This document shows, piece by piece, positions 1 to 8,054 of a stretch of 64,000 bases of DNA (positions are counted from its first letter, which is position 1; every line of letters starts with the position of its first letter). Origin of the DNA: Bacteroidota bacterium (GTDB taxonomy: Bacteria > Bacteroidota > Bacteroidia > NS11-12g > UBA955). The notes below the pieces were generated by a model. That model was not told where the DNA came from. It was given only the letters and a program-made list of their open reading frames with translations, and ran no database searches. The translations under genes and the position numbers were made by a program. The DNA lies in NCBI GenBank assembly GCA_025354385.1, contig JANXMZ010000043.1:62001-126000 (forward strand). Reading direction: 5' to 3'.

Positions 1-309
1 ATATGGGTTCCGTTGGGAAGCACCCATGGCAGTGTAGCCAATTTTTTAAATGGATGCATTTTAATGTATACCATATTTGCACCGCAAGCCCAATGGGCAA
101 GGTTCTTGAACAGCAAAATAATGAATGCAATTGGTGTGCTTTCCTACAGTATTTACCTTTGGCAAGAATTCTTTATTGTTGAATCCGATTATTGGTACAA
201 TAAAATGCCACTTAATCTTCTTTTAATTATAGTCATGTCAGTACTTTCTTATTATTGCATTGAGCAACCTTTCTTAAAGTTAAAAAATAAATTTCAACCC
301 AATAAATGA
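1..309 (+). CDS. Acyltransferase family 3 (OafA/YrhL-like), C-terminal part
   Basis: The reading frame is open from base 1, so the gene starts upstream of the window and only about 102 C-terminal residues are present. Hydrophobic helices are visible, and the segment SYSIYLWQEFF matches the SYxIYLxH-type helix near the end of acyltransferase-3 integral membrane enzymes, which move acetyl or other acyl groups onto surface glycans. The final stretch, a short helix followed by a basic tail (CIEQPFLKLKNKF), is also typical of this family. The acceptor cannot be told. The MBOAT/SGNH acylation pair 1.4 kb downstream makes cell-surface glycan modification plausible. Only the family is claimed. Confidence 0.75.
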   Translation: MWVPLGSTHGSVANFLNGCILMYTIFAPQAQWARFLNSKIMNAIGVLSYSIYLWQEFFIVESDYWYNKMPLNLLLIIVMSVLSYYCIEQPFLKLKNKFQPNK

Positions 310-364
310 CGCATCTAACCCTTCATTTGACGCAATTAGCACACGTTAATTAAATTCAATTTTT

Positions 365-372
365 TAGCTTTG
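365..372 (+). promoter_or_regulatory. -7 box TAnnTTTG for the DUF1801 fusion gene
   Basis: TAGCTTTG matches the Bacteroidota sigma-A -7 element. The G is only 3 bases from the ATG at 376, so the predicted transcript would start at or next to the start codon and be essentially leaderless. Confidence 0.5.
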
Positions 373-375
373 TAC

Positions 376-1209
376 ATGATGCAAACAGATATAAAAGATG
401 TCGACAGTTTCATAAAAAGCTTTCCGCCTGCTACTCAAAAATTAATGAACCAACTTAGGGCCACCATTACCAAAGCAGCACCAATGGCAAAAGAGGTGAT
501 TAGTTATGCTATGCCTGCTTATAAACAACATGGTATTCTAGTTTATTTTTCCGCATATCAACACCATATTGGCTTTTACCCTGGTGCCTCTGGTATTGCC
601 AATTTTATAAATGAAATAAAAATATACAAGTGGGCCAAAGGCTCTGTTCAATTTCCTTTAGACCAATCTCTTCCACTCGATTTAGTTAAGCGGATTGTAA
701 AATTTAGAATAGAGGAAGACAAAGCAAAAGCACAAAGCAAACAGACTAAAAATATTATCAAAAAAGAAAATTATATTAGCCCCAATAAAAACAGATCGAT
801 AATGACAAATGAACAAGGCACTAAAGAAAATCCATGGGAATTAAAAACACCACCGCTTTCCTCTGATTTTACGATGCACAAAGATGAAAAAGACGGAAAG
901 CCGATATTGGTGTGCACGGTTGGTAAAACCATTTTACATTATGATTATAACTGCCTATCCGATTTACATACCATGCTCAAAAAGCATGGCGATTGGATGG
1001 AGTTAGGCAGTGCCGATGAGCAGAAACCGGCCAAGGAAGGCACCGTAGAGGCCTGGGGCCGTTCCGAAAACAATCCAGTGGGTGGTTGGTATGGTATGAA
1101 AAAGGGATTGCGCGGTCGCTTTGGCATGTATGTGCCACCGCTGATGGAAAAATTGGGATTAGCAGAAGTTACCCACGATGCCAAAGGCAACAAGATGAGA
1201 GCAATTTAA
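376..1209 (+). CDS. DUF1801 domain fused to a second conserved domain (DUF6855-like)
   Basis: Two domains are joined. Residues about 1-115 are a DUF1801 (YdhG/iron-chaperone fold) domain, recognised by the PPATQKLMNQLRATI and ISYAMPAYKQHG segments. After a Lys/Gln-rich linker, residues about 145-277 form a second domain with a GGWYGMKKGLRGRFGMY core and a C-terminal MRAI, as in small stand-alone Bacteroidota proteins I associate with DUF6855. The ATG at 802 (MTNEQGTKENPWELK) looks like a former independent start, so the gene may be a fusion of two neighbours. The frame opens at a TTG at 370, but ATG 376 or 379 is more likely. The biochemical function is unknown. A second DUF1801 gene follows directly. 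Confidence 0.75.
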   Translation: MMQTDIKDVDSFIKSFPPATQKLMNQLRATITKAAPMAKEVISYAMPAYKQHGILVYFSAYQHHIGFYPGASGIANFINEIKIYKWAKGSVQFPLDQSLPLDLVKRIVKFRIEEDKAKAQSKQTKNIIKKENYISPNKNRSIMTNEQGTKENPWELKTPPLSSDFTMHKDEKDGKPILVCTVGKTILHYDYNCLSDLHTMLKKHGDWMELGSADEQKPAKEGTVEAWGRSENNPVGGWYGMKKGLRGRFGMYVPPLMEKLGLAEVTHDAKGNKMRAI

Positions 1210-1221
1210 ATTTTATTCGAC

Positions 1222-1635
1222 ATCGCAAAATCTGAAAAATTATCGGACCAGGAACAAGTGGAAGCTCACATTCAAAAATTGGATGTAGAGGTAGCGAACA
1301 TTGTTCAATTTGTTAGATCCATTATTTTAAAAACCGATATGCAGGTTGGCGAGCGCATTAAATGGAACAACCCCAGTTTTTATTACACAGGAGAAATGGC
1401 GACCTTTGCCCCCAAGGAATACAAGCGAGAAATAGCTGTTTTCAATTTATTTAAAAATCGCATCATGCTTGTATTGCCAAGTGGTTCTAAATTAAAAGAC
1501 CCTTCAAGAATTTTGGAAGGCGATTACAAAGATGGAAGAAGACTGATTGTTTTTAAAGACTTGAAAGATGCAAAAACAAAAGAGAAGGCATTGCAAAACA
1601 TTATTAAAGAATGGTTGAGTTTAGTTGAAAAATAA
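1222..1635 (+). CDS. DUF1801 domain protein, no AUG start
   Basis: The family is recognised by IKWNNPSFYYTG and LPSGSKL segments typical of DUF1801. The function is unknown; the fold is shared with YdhG-type proteins. The first conventional start would be GTG at 1258, but family-like coding sequence (AKSEKLSDQEQVEAHIQKL) continues upstream in frame to an ATC at 1222, exactly where relatives have the Met of an MAK-type N-terminus. Either ATC initiates, or an ATG was mutated or miscalled, or translation starts at GTG 1258 and loses about 12 residues. The gene starts 12 bases after the previous stop and is probably co-transcribed with the other DUF1801 gene. Confidence 0.75.
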   Translation: MAKSEKLSDQEQVEAHIQKLDVEVANIVQFVRSIILKTDMQVGERIKWNNPSFYYTGEMATFAPKEYKREIAVFNLFKNRIMLVLPSGSKLKDPSRILEGDYKDGRRLIVFKDLKDAKTKEKALQNIIKEWLSLVEK

Positions 1636-1705
1636 TTAAAGAATAATTTCTTTATTAGCTCCTTCGCTGAAAACTGTCTTGAATATGAGCTTCGGTTATT
1701 TCCAT

Positions 1706-1713
1706 TATATTTG
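1706..1713 (+). promoter_or_regulatory. -7 box TAnnTTTG upstream of the MBOAT gene
   Basis: TATATTTG fits the consensus and lies 49 bases before the ATG at 1763. A TTG at about 1679 could serve as the -33 element, though the spacing (24 bases) is long. Confidence 0.35.
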
Positions 1714-1762
1714 AATCTTTCATAAAAGTTTTTAAATCGTGCTATTATGAATAAAGTAAAAC

Positions 1763-3199
1763 ATGTTATTCAATTCCATCCATTTTGCCTTGTTTTTGCC
1801 AGTGGTTTGGTTGCTATATTGGTTTGCTGCAAAAAATAAATTGCAACGCCAAAACAGACTTTTACTTTTGGCCAGTTTATATTTTTATGCCTCCTGGGAC
1901 TGGCGTTTTTTATTGCTATTAAGTTTTTCAATTTTGCTCGACTATGCCTCGGGCATTCAGATTGAGAGGGTTCAAAAAAAATCTTCTAAGAAAATATGGT
2001 TAATTCTTAGCATCGGTATCAACTTAGGATTTTTGGGGATTTTTAAATATTTTAATTTTTTTTCGGAAACATTTGCTGATGCTTGTCATTTAATGGGATT
2101 TAAAACACACCCATTATTACTCAACGTTGTTCTGCCCGTTGGAATTTCATTTTACACGTTCCATGGCCTTTCTTATGTCATAGATATTTATTATCAACGC
2201 ATAAAAGCAGAGAAAAATCTTGTAGACTATGCACTATTTGTTAGCTTCTTTCCTTTACTAGTAGCAGGGCCAATAGAAAGAGCTACCCATTTATTGCCCC
2301 AATTAAAAAAAGTAAGAACCTTTGATTATAAAAATTCTGTAAATGGTTTAAGACAAATACTTTGGGGCTTGTTTAAGAAGATGGTTATTGCAGATCAATG
2401 CGCAGATTTTGCAGATACTATTTTCAATCATTATGCAGGATTTTCTGGCAGCACACGCATGGTAGGAGCATTTTTCTTTACCATTCAAATTTATTGTGAC
2501 TTCTCTGGATACTCAGATATGGCCTTGGGCATTGCCCGCTTGTTGGGAATAGATTTATTGCGAAATTTTGCTTTCCCTTATTTCTCTCGCAATATGGCTG
2601 AATTTTGGAGACGTTGGCACATCTCACTCTCCTCTTGGTTCCGCGATTACGTTTACATTCCTTTAGGAGGTAGCAAGGGCAATACATTTACTAAAATTCG
2701 CAATGTATTCATCATTTTTCTACTGAGTGGTTTTTGGCATGGCGCCAATTTTACATTTATCTTTTGGGGATTACTCAACGCCCTTTTTATTTTACCTTCT
2801 GTTATTTTCAAGTCGAATAGAAATTACATGGAAATTGTAGCCAAAGGTCGCACATGGCCAACATTAGGCGAATTTACAAGCATGTTCATCACATTCTGCT
2901 TGGCAATATTTGCGTGGATTTTCTTTCGCTCTCCCAATCTCAATAGTGCATTTAATTATTTGAATGGAATTTTCTCCTCATCTTTATTCTCTAAACCCGA
3001 AATTTTTCCAAAATTATTATTGCTTCAAGTTGGTATTATGATATTTATAGAGTGGCTGGGACGCGAGCAACAGTATGGCATAGAGAGATTCGCTTCAAAA
3101 TGGCCAAGAATACTCCGTTGGGGTTTTTATTATGTATTGATTCTAACCTGTATATACTACGCTGGTGTCGAAAAACAATTTATTTATTTTCAGTTTTAA
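1763..3199 (+). CDS. MBOAT family O-acyltransferase, AlgI/DltB-like
   Basis: A polytopic membrane protein of 478 residues, the usual length for AlgI-like enzymes. The MBOAT hallmarks are present: FWRRWHISLSSWFRDYVY with His286, and the membrane motif FLLSGFWHGANFTF with the catalytic His326. The early motif VAGPIERATHLLPQL is also typical. Such proteins pass acetyl groups from the cytoplasm across the inner membrane for O-acetylation of exported polysaccharide. The stop is 2 bases before the start of an SGNH-family gene, the expected extracytoplasmic partner (compare AlgI with AlgX/AlgJ). The glycan acceptor is unknown. The start is ATG 1763; an ATG at 1747 is out of frame. Confidence 0.9.
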   Translation: MLFNSIHFALFLPVVWLLYWFAAKNKLQRQNRLLLLASLYFYASWDWRFLLLLSFSILLDYASGIQIERVQKKSSKKIWLILSIGINLGFLGIFKYFNFFSETFADACHLMGFKTHPLLLNVVLPVGISFYTFHGLSYVIDIYYQRIKAEKNLVDYALFVSFFPLLVAGPIERATHLLPQLKKVRTFDYKNSVNGLRQILWGLFKKMVIADQCADFADTIFNHYAGFSGSTRMVGAFFFTIQIYCDFSGYSDMALGIARLLGIDLLRNFAFPYFSRNMAEFWRRWHISLSSWFRDYVYIPLGGSKGNTFTKIRNVFIIFLLSGFWHGANFTFIFWGLLNALFILPSVIFKSNRNYMEIVAKGRTWPTLGEFTSMFITFCLAIFAWIFFRSPNLNSAFNYLNGIFSSSLFSKPEIFPKLLLLQVGIMIFIEWLGREQQYGIERFASKWPRILRWGFYYVLILTCIYYAGVEKQFIYFQF

Positions 3200-3201
3200 G
3201 T

Positions 3202-4128
3202 ATGAAACAATTTATAAAATATTGCCTGAGATTCCTACTCCCATTGACAATTGTGGCCGTTTTTTTTGAAATTGCTTTGCGTAAAATCCCCAATGATTAT
3301 CAATATAAAAATACCTATTTGAACCAGCATTCCAATGAACTGGAAGTATTGTTTCTTGGCAGCTCGCATATTTTTTATGGCATCAATCCTGATTATATTA
3401 GGTGCCGAAGCTTTAATGCCGCTCATGTTTCTCAAACCTTAGACCTTGATTACAAAATTTTAATAAGTCATGAAAACAATTGGAAATCCTTAAAATACAT
3501 CGTCATCCCAGTTGACTATTTTTCATTTTACAGTCAGTTGGCGCAAACTGCAGAGGATTGGCGTTTAAAAAACTATATTATCTACGATGGCATTTACAGT
3601 TCATTCAACCCCAATTATTATTCAGAATTATCCTCAAACAATATGCATGACAATATTGAACGATATAAAAAATACTATTTTCACTCTACCTCCGATATTA
3701 CCTGCAACAGCCTGGGTTGGGGCAATAATTACCAATCAAACCATGGCAAAAATTTAGATACTACAGGCAAATTTGCCGCCCGCAGTCATTTGGCAAAAAA
3801 CAATGAATTATTTGAAGAGAATGTGAGCATTCTTGGAAATATCATCGCCTTTGCCAAAGCAAAAAATATTGCAATAATTTTAATTTCATGTCCTGCATAT
3901 TACACCTACACACAAAATTTGAACACCTCACAATATCAAAAAACCAAAGAAACGGCCATTCAATTATGTAACGCTTATTCGCGCTGTCATTATTACAATT
4001 TCTTTGAAGACGCCCGCTTTTTAAACACCGATTTTTACGATGCCAATCATTTAAACGAAATTGGAGCGCGCAAGTTCAGCCTTCAACTGGACAGTATTAT
4101 TAAACTAAAGGAAAATCAATTCAACTAA
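3202..4128 (+). CDS. SGNH/GDSL-like protein, partner of the MBOAT O-acyltransferase
   Basis: The 308-residue protein starts with a single N-terminal hydrophobic helix (FLLPLTIVAVFFEIAL), so it is probably anchored in the inner membrane facing the periplasm. SGNH block I appears as FLGSSHIFYGIN (Ser nucleophile in G-S-S-H) and block V as DANHLNEIGA (Asp-His). This combination next to an AlgI-like MBOAT is the standard arrangement for periplasmic O-acetyl transfer to a polysaccharide. The frame extends upstream into the MBOAT gene, but the ATG at 3202, two bases after the MBOAT stop, gives the sensible membrane-anchored N-terminus. Acetyltransferase versus esterase activity cannot be decided from sequence. 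Confidence 0.8.
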   Translation: MKQFIKYCLRFLLPLTIVAVFFEIALRKIPNDYQYKNTYLNQHSNELEVLFLGSSHIFYGINPDYIRCRSFNAAHVSQTLDLDYKILISHENNWKSLKYIVIPVDYFSFYSQLAQTAEDWRLKNYIIYDGIYSSFNPNYYSELSSNNMHDNIERYKKYYFHSTSDITCNSLGWGNNYQSNHGKNLDTTGKFAARSHLAKNNELFEENVSILGNIIAFAKAKNIAIILISCPAYYTYTQNLNTSQYQKTKETAIQLCNAYSRCHYYNFFEDARFLNTDFYDANHLNEIGARKFSLQLDSIIKLKENQFN

Positions 4129-4197
4129 CTTTCATCTAAAAATAAAACCTTTTATAGAACTTCATTTTCAATTTACATACGGTCTTTTCAGAACCTA

Positions 4198-4205
4198 TAT
4201 TTTTG
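4198..4205 (+). promoter_or_regulatory. -7 box TAnnTTTG for the DUF3267 gene
   Basis: TATTTTTG matches the Bacteroidota -7 consensus, 17 bases before ATG 4223. Confidence 0.55.
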
Positions 4206-4222
4206 TATAAATTTTAATCATT

Positions 4223-4846
4223 ATGAAATTAAAACCTGAGGAACTTGAAAGCAGCAACTATGTTTTATTAGACACATTGGGGCACAAGGAAATAATACCC
4301 TTCATCAAAATTTATTTGAAGAAAAAAAACTACTTTTCTAGGCTTTATAATTTTGCAAATGTATTCAATTTAATATTTTTAGCATTCTGTTTTTCTTTGT
4401 ATAAAATCAATGGAAATTATGGATGGGACAATGGATTCACACACTTGTCTTACGGCATTTGCATGGCCTTTTTATTAATCCCAATTCATGAGTATATACA
4501 TGCTTTGGCATACAAATCACAAGGCGCATTGCAGACATCATATGATGCCAATTTGAAAAAGTTTTATTTCATGGCCATGGCCGATCAATTTGTAGCTTCA
4601 AAAAAGGAGTTTCAAGTGGTTGCTTTGGCTCCATTTGTTACTATTAGCGCTACAATACTTCTAGCATTTATTTTTGTATCGCCTGTATGGCGCATTGCCT
4701 TGCTTGGCACTTTAACCACTCATACTGCTTTTTGCTCGGGCGATTTTGGGTTGCTTAGCTACTTCGAATTTCACAAAGACAAAACGGTGATTACATACGA
4801 TGATAAAGCAAAAGGACTTTCTTATTTTTTAGAATTGAAAAAATAA
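4223..4846 (+). CDS. DUF3267 putative membrane zinc metallopeptidase
   Basis: The 207-residue protein has about four hydrophobic segments. A metal-binding HEYIH motif at residues 89-93 lies inside the second membrane segment, and a conserved LAPF segment follows near residue 137, as in DUF3267 proteins and distantly in M50 site-2-protease-like peptidases. Known family members are thought to be membrane-embedded zinc proteases, but substrates are unknown. The gene stands alone, with its own promoter box and gaps on both sides. A role in regulated intramembrane proteolysis (for example of an anti-sigma factor) would be speculation. Confidence 0.7.
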   Translation: MKLKPEELESSNYVLLDTLGHKEIIPFIKIYLKKKNYFSRLYNFANVFNLIFLAFCFSLYKINGNYGWDNGFTHLSYGICMAFLLIPIHEYIHALAYKSQGALQTSYDANLKKFYFMAMADQFVASKKEFQVVALAPFVTISATILLAFIFVSPVWRIALLGTLTTHTAFCSGDFGLLSYFEFHKDKTVITYDDKAKGLSYFLELKK

Positions 4847-4931
4847 AATATCGTGCGTTAATTTTTATTATTTTACTGAACTTCCTTTTTATTTCAGCAA
4901 GTTTCGGGTTTTCAGAAAACAAGTACCCAAC

Positions 4932-4939
4932 TATTTTTG
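4932..4939 (+). promoter_or_regulatory. -7 box TAnnTTTG for the AlkB gene
   Basis: TATTTTTG lies 14 bases upstream of the ATG at 4954. Confidence 0.55.
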
Positions 4940-4953
4940 TCTATTAATTAATC

Positions 4954-5568
4954 ATGCAATTATTTGCCGAAAGTCCCGATAAAAATTTATTGCCTCACAA
5001 TGGCACAGTGCATTACTTTGGACCCATTTTACATGCCCAGAAAAGTGATTTTTATTTCGAGAAAATGATGAACTCCATTGAATGGAAAAACGATGAAGCC
5101 ATTATTCATGGCAAGCATATTATTACTGCCCGAAAAGTGGCTTGGTATGCCAACGAGGCATTTCCCTATACTTACTCGCGCATTACGCGCAATGCATTGC
5201 CGTGGACCGCTGAACTATTGGCATTAAAAAGTCTTGTAGAGCAGATAAGTGGTGAAACCTTTAACGCCTGCCTTCTAAATTTATACCACAATGGCAGCGA
5301 AGGTATGGCCTGGCATAGCGACGATGAAAAGACTCTAAAAAATGGAGGTGCAATTGCATCATTCAGTTTAGGTGCCGAGAGAAAATTTGCCTTTAAGCAC
5401 AAACAAACCAAGGAAATTGTTACATTACAATTGGCTCATGGCAGTTTGCTATTAATGAAAGGCGATACTCAAAAGAATTGGCTGCACCGCTTGCCTCCTA
5501 CTACAAAGATTAGCAAACCAAGAATTAATTTAACATTTAGAAGTATGAAAATTGATGACTTTCAATAA
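4954..5568 (+). CDS. AlkB-family 2-oxoglutarate/Fe(II) dioxygenase
   Basis: The protein (204 residues) belongs to the AlkB/ALKBH2-like group that oxidatively removes alkyl lesions from DNA or RNA bases. The iron ligands are visible as the HxD pair His121-Asp123 (GMAWHSDD) and the distal His178 (NWLHRLP). The 2-oxoglutarate/substrate-binding RxNxTFR signature follows at Arg190-Arg196. FNACLLNLYHNGSEGMAWH and the NDEAIIHGKHI segment fit the short bacterial ALKBH-like clade. Length is normal. It has its own promoter and no repair gene beside it, so the exact substrate is inferred only from the family. Confidence 0.92.
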   Translation: MQLFAESPDKNLLPHNGTVHYFGPILHAQKSDFYFEKMMNSIEWKNDEAIIHGKHIITARKVAWYANEAFPYTYSRITRNALPWTAELLALKSLVEQISGETFNACLLNLYHNGSEGMAWHSDDEKTLKNGGAIASFSLGAERKFAFKHKQTKEIVTLQLAHGSLLLMKGDTQKNWLHRLPPTTKISKPRINLTFRSMKIDDFQ

Positions 5569-5626
5569 ATTCAAGTGATTAAAACCTCAAGGATATTAAA
5601 AAAATTTTACGATAAGCTCCAACTAT

Positions 5627-6415
5627 TTATATTCTACCAGAAATCAGTATGATTCTTTCTGGAGTAGGTGCCTCAGCCCCGCCTTGCTTTTCTATACTCA
5701 CCGCAAATAACTGCGCATTCAAATCAGTTTTAATAACTTTAAGAGAATCCGATGTTGGTTCTGCATCAAATACACCTGCACTGATAGGTTTACCATCTAT
5801 CAAAGCCCAAACCTGATATTGCATGCCATCTGATCTTTTTTCAAGATTACCTTGATGAATTAATAATTCTTTAGCTTTTTTGTTATAGAAAAAAGTAGCA
5901 AAAACATTTTTAGTGGTGTCTGTACTTTTAAGTTTTACCTGCTGAACATCATTTTCATACAACTGATTCAACGTAGATTTTAAGGACGAAAATTGAGTAT
6001 TGCGATCGGCTAGTTGCAAGTCATTCGCAGAAATCTTTGCACTGAGGTCGGCAATTTTTTGATTCTTTTGAACCAATGCATAGCTCAAGCCAACGCTAAT
6101 CAACAATAAAACACTAGCAGCTAAACTATACCAATTAAAACTCCTTTTCAATTCACCAGAGGCCGCCTTTGCTGTCCCATTAGCGCTATTAAGATACTCT
6201 ATATCTAACATCACCTTGCTTTTTAAGGAAGGTGGAGGTGTTGTGCTGAACTCATTGGCATATGCTAATAAGGCATCTTCATTCTCCTTAGTTTCAATTA
6301 GTAATTCTGGATATTGTAACAATAAATTTTCCACTTCCAGAGCTTCTTTCTCAGGCAATAACCCCATCAAATAGAGGTTCAATTGGTCGCTGTTCATTAA
6401 TTCTTCTTTGGTCAT
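5627..6415 (-). CDS. RskA-type anti-sigma factor
   Basis: This 262-residue protein has the three-part plan of RskA-like anti-sigma factors. A cytoplasmic head of about 90 residues carries LYLMGLLPEKEALEVENLL. One transmembrane helix lies at about residues 94-115 (WYSLAASVLLLISVGLSYAL). A periplasmic coiled-coil stretch (about 116-150) and an RskA C-terminal domain ending in RIILISGRI follow; YQVWALIDGKPISAGVF is the family core. It should hold the ECF sigma factor encoded just upstream at the membrane until an envelope signal arrives. Its ATG overlaps the sigma stop by four bases, indicating translational coupling. No zinc-binding HxxxCxxC motif is present. Confidence 0.88.
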   Translation of the reverse strand: MTKEELMNSDQLNLYLMGLLPEKEALEVENLLLQYPELLIETKENEDALLAYANEFSTTPPPSLKSKVMLDIEYLNSANGTAKAASGELKRSFNWYSLAASVLLLISVGLSYALVQKNQKIADLSAKISANDLQLADRNTQFSSLKSTLNQLYENDVQQVKLKSTDTTKNVFATFFYNKKAKELLIHQGNLEKRSDGMQYQVWALIDGKPISAGVFDAEPTSDSLKVIKTDLNAQLFAVSIEKQGGAEAPTPERIILISGRI

Positions 6416-6966
6416 GGCTTTTCCAGATAATGTTTTCGTAATTCTTCCAGTGCTTTTCTCATTTTAGTTTTCACAGTTCCCAATGGCATGTTCAATTCAT
6501 CAGCTATATCCTGTTGGGTATAAGCTTTAAAATAAAACAAGTCTACCAATTGTTGTAATTCAGCATCAAGATATCCAACATGCTTCCTTACATCTAAGGT
6601 TTCCACCGCTACCTGTGTTTGTTTTTGTGTGTCAACTGTATTTACGACATCTTCGAGGTTTTGGTTTTTGGCCGATTGATTATAGTTCTTGGATTTTATA
6701 ACATCGAGTGCAGTATTGCGCGCTACATTAATTAACCAAGTAGCAAAGCGTGCCTTACTTGCATCAAACTTTTCAATATTATTATAAATTTTAATAAATG
6801 TCTCTTGGGTGGCATCTTCTGCAAATTCTGTATTATTTACTATCTTATTGATAATACCATAAATTAAGGCTGAATAGCAGTCGTATAATATTTCGAAAGC
6901 AACAGTGCTTTTGCTTTTTAGGGCAAACACCAATTGCTCTTCCGATATTTCTATTTTCTTATTCAA
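6412..6966 (-). CDS. ECF-type RNA polymerase sigma factor
   Basis: A typical 184-residue group-IV sigma factor. Region 2 (about residues 22-90) includes FAEDATQETFIKIY and the FATWLINVARNTALDVIK promoter-melting segment. Region 4 (about 125-180) contains the helix-turn-helix YTQQDIADELNMPLGTVKTKMRKAL. It is co-encoded with a RskA-type anti-sigma factor, overlapping by four bases. The only good start is a TTG at 6966: there is no in-frame ATG in the N-terminal region. A TAnnTTTG box ends 5 bases before that TTG, so the mRNA may be almost leaderless. The regulon cannot be predicted from this window. Confidence 0.92.
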   Translation of the reverse strand: MNKKIEISEEQLVFALKSKSTVAFEILYDCYSALIYGIINKIVNNTEFAEDATQETFIKIYNNIEKFDASKARFATWLINVARNTALDVIKSKNYNQSAKNQNLEDVVNTVDTQKQTQVAVETLDVRKHVGYLDAELQQLVDLFYFKAYTQQDIADELNMPLGTVKTKMRKALEELRKHYLEKP

Positions 6967-6971
6967 AGATG

Positions 6972-6979
6972 CAAATCTA
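6972..6979 (-). promoter_or_regulatory. -7 box TAnnTTTG for the ECF sigma/anti-sigma pair
   Basis: Read on the minus strand this is TAGATTTG, followed by GCA as in other promoters of the window. Only 5 bases separate it from the TTG start at 6966. Confidence 0.5.
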
Positions 6980-7182
6980 CGCTATTTTTATTAACCCTAA
7001 ACGATTCTAAATTATAAAAGCGTTCGCCATGTTAAAATTAAAGATGACTTAAAAATGACAATGTTATTTTAAAATCTGCGTTATGAATTTAAACAAACCA
7101 AATTCATGTTTCAATATTTACTTTTCACCCTTATTATGTATTCAACTTTAAATCAATTGTATTATAAAAATCAAAAAATGTT

Positions 7183-7995
7183 ATGGAAAGTAAAATTAAT
7201 TATCACGCCCTTACGATGGACGAAATTGTTTTTGACAACAGAAACAAAAACTACGGTGCCTTTGTGGTTAGGCAGGCCTGTGAAAAAAACCAACTCAAAG
7301 CCATTCTAATTTGCATCGGATTATTCGTTACTTTTATTTCGGCACCTGCAATTCTAAAATATTTTGGCTTATTGGCAGAACATCCTGTAATAGTCTCGAT
7401 TGAGCAAGTTTTAGATTTCGATAAAGAAAAATACGAAGTAATTAAAAAAGAAACAAAGGCTGCTAACCCAAAAATCGCCCCCCCAAAGGCAAAAGTAACA
7501 ACTCCTATCGATAATGAATATGAAGCAGTAAAACCCAATGAAGCAGAGGTACTTGAAAAAAAACCATCTGAAAATACAAATGAAAATCCCACAGGAAATT
7601 CAAATCCTTCAGGGCCTGGCAATTTAAATGGAACAGCGAGCACCGGTACTTCAAATAACCAAACTCAAGAGAAAAAGAAGTATTTAACGCCCGTGAAATG
7701 GGTGGAAGAAATGCCATCATTTATTGGAGGAAGGGAGGCTTTCGACAATTTTGTAGAAATAAACCTTATTCACCCTGACCCAGAATTAGAAGGCACAACA
7801 GAAATACAATTCGTGGTGAACGAAGATGGCAGTATTGACCAGATAGTTATTTTACACAGTTCAGGCAGCGATGTATTAGATAAAGCGGCTCTCAACCTTA
7901 TCAAAAAGTTACCACACTACAACCCCGGCCGCCAAAATGGAATGGCCGTAAAAGTGCTGTGCGTGATTCCAATTACTTTTGAAACAGAGCAATAA
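7183..7995 (+). CDS. Energy transducer TonB-family protein
   Basis: The 270-residue protein has the Bacteroidota TonB layout. A short cytoplasmic N-terminus contains DNRNKNYGAFVVRQ, followed by one membrane helix (about residues 40-60), a charged Pro/Lys linker, a Gly/Asn/Ser-rich spacer (about 130-165), and a C-terminal TonB domain. That domain includes FVVNEDGSIDQIVILHSSGSD and ends with CVIPITFE. It would transmit proton-motive force from ExbBD to TonB-dependent outer-membrane receptors, none of which is in this window. ATG 7183 is chosen; the longer frame from 7106 is a different phase. The 216-base gap before it has no clear gene. A hairpin terminator follows. Confidence 0.88.
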   Translation: MESKINYHALTMDEIVFDNRNKNYGAFVVRQACEKNQLKAILICIGLFVTFISAPAILKYFGLLAEHPVIVSIEQVLDFDKEKYEVIKKETKAANPKIAPPKAKVTTPIDNEYEAVKPNEAEVLEKKPSENTNENPTGNSNPSGPGNLNGTASTGTSNNQTQEKKKYLTPVKWVEEMPSFIGGREAFDNFVEINLIHPDPELEGTTEIQFVVNEDGSIDQIVILHSSGSDVLDKAALNLIKKLPHYNPGRQNGMAVKVLCVIPITFETEQ

Positions 7996-8007
7996 AAAGC
8001 AATCATA

Positions 8008-8040
8008 AAAAAAGCCTCACAGAATCTGTGAGGCTTTTTT
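8008..8040. terminator. Bidirectional intrinsic terminator between tonB-like gene and rpoC
   Basis: AAAGCCTCACAG and CTGTGAGGCTTT form a perfect stem around a three-base loop, with an A-run on the left and a T-run on the right. It serves both convergent genes and closes the tuf-rpoBC transcription unit. Confidence 0.9.
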
Positions 8041-8054
8041 TATGATATGTTAAT

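Noticed and set aside
7106..7309. Open frame before the TonB gene
   Set aside because: It is out of phase with the TonB gene and has no recognisable domain. TonB itself starts at 7183.
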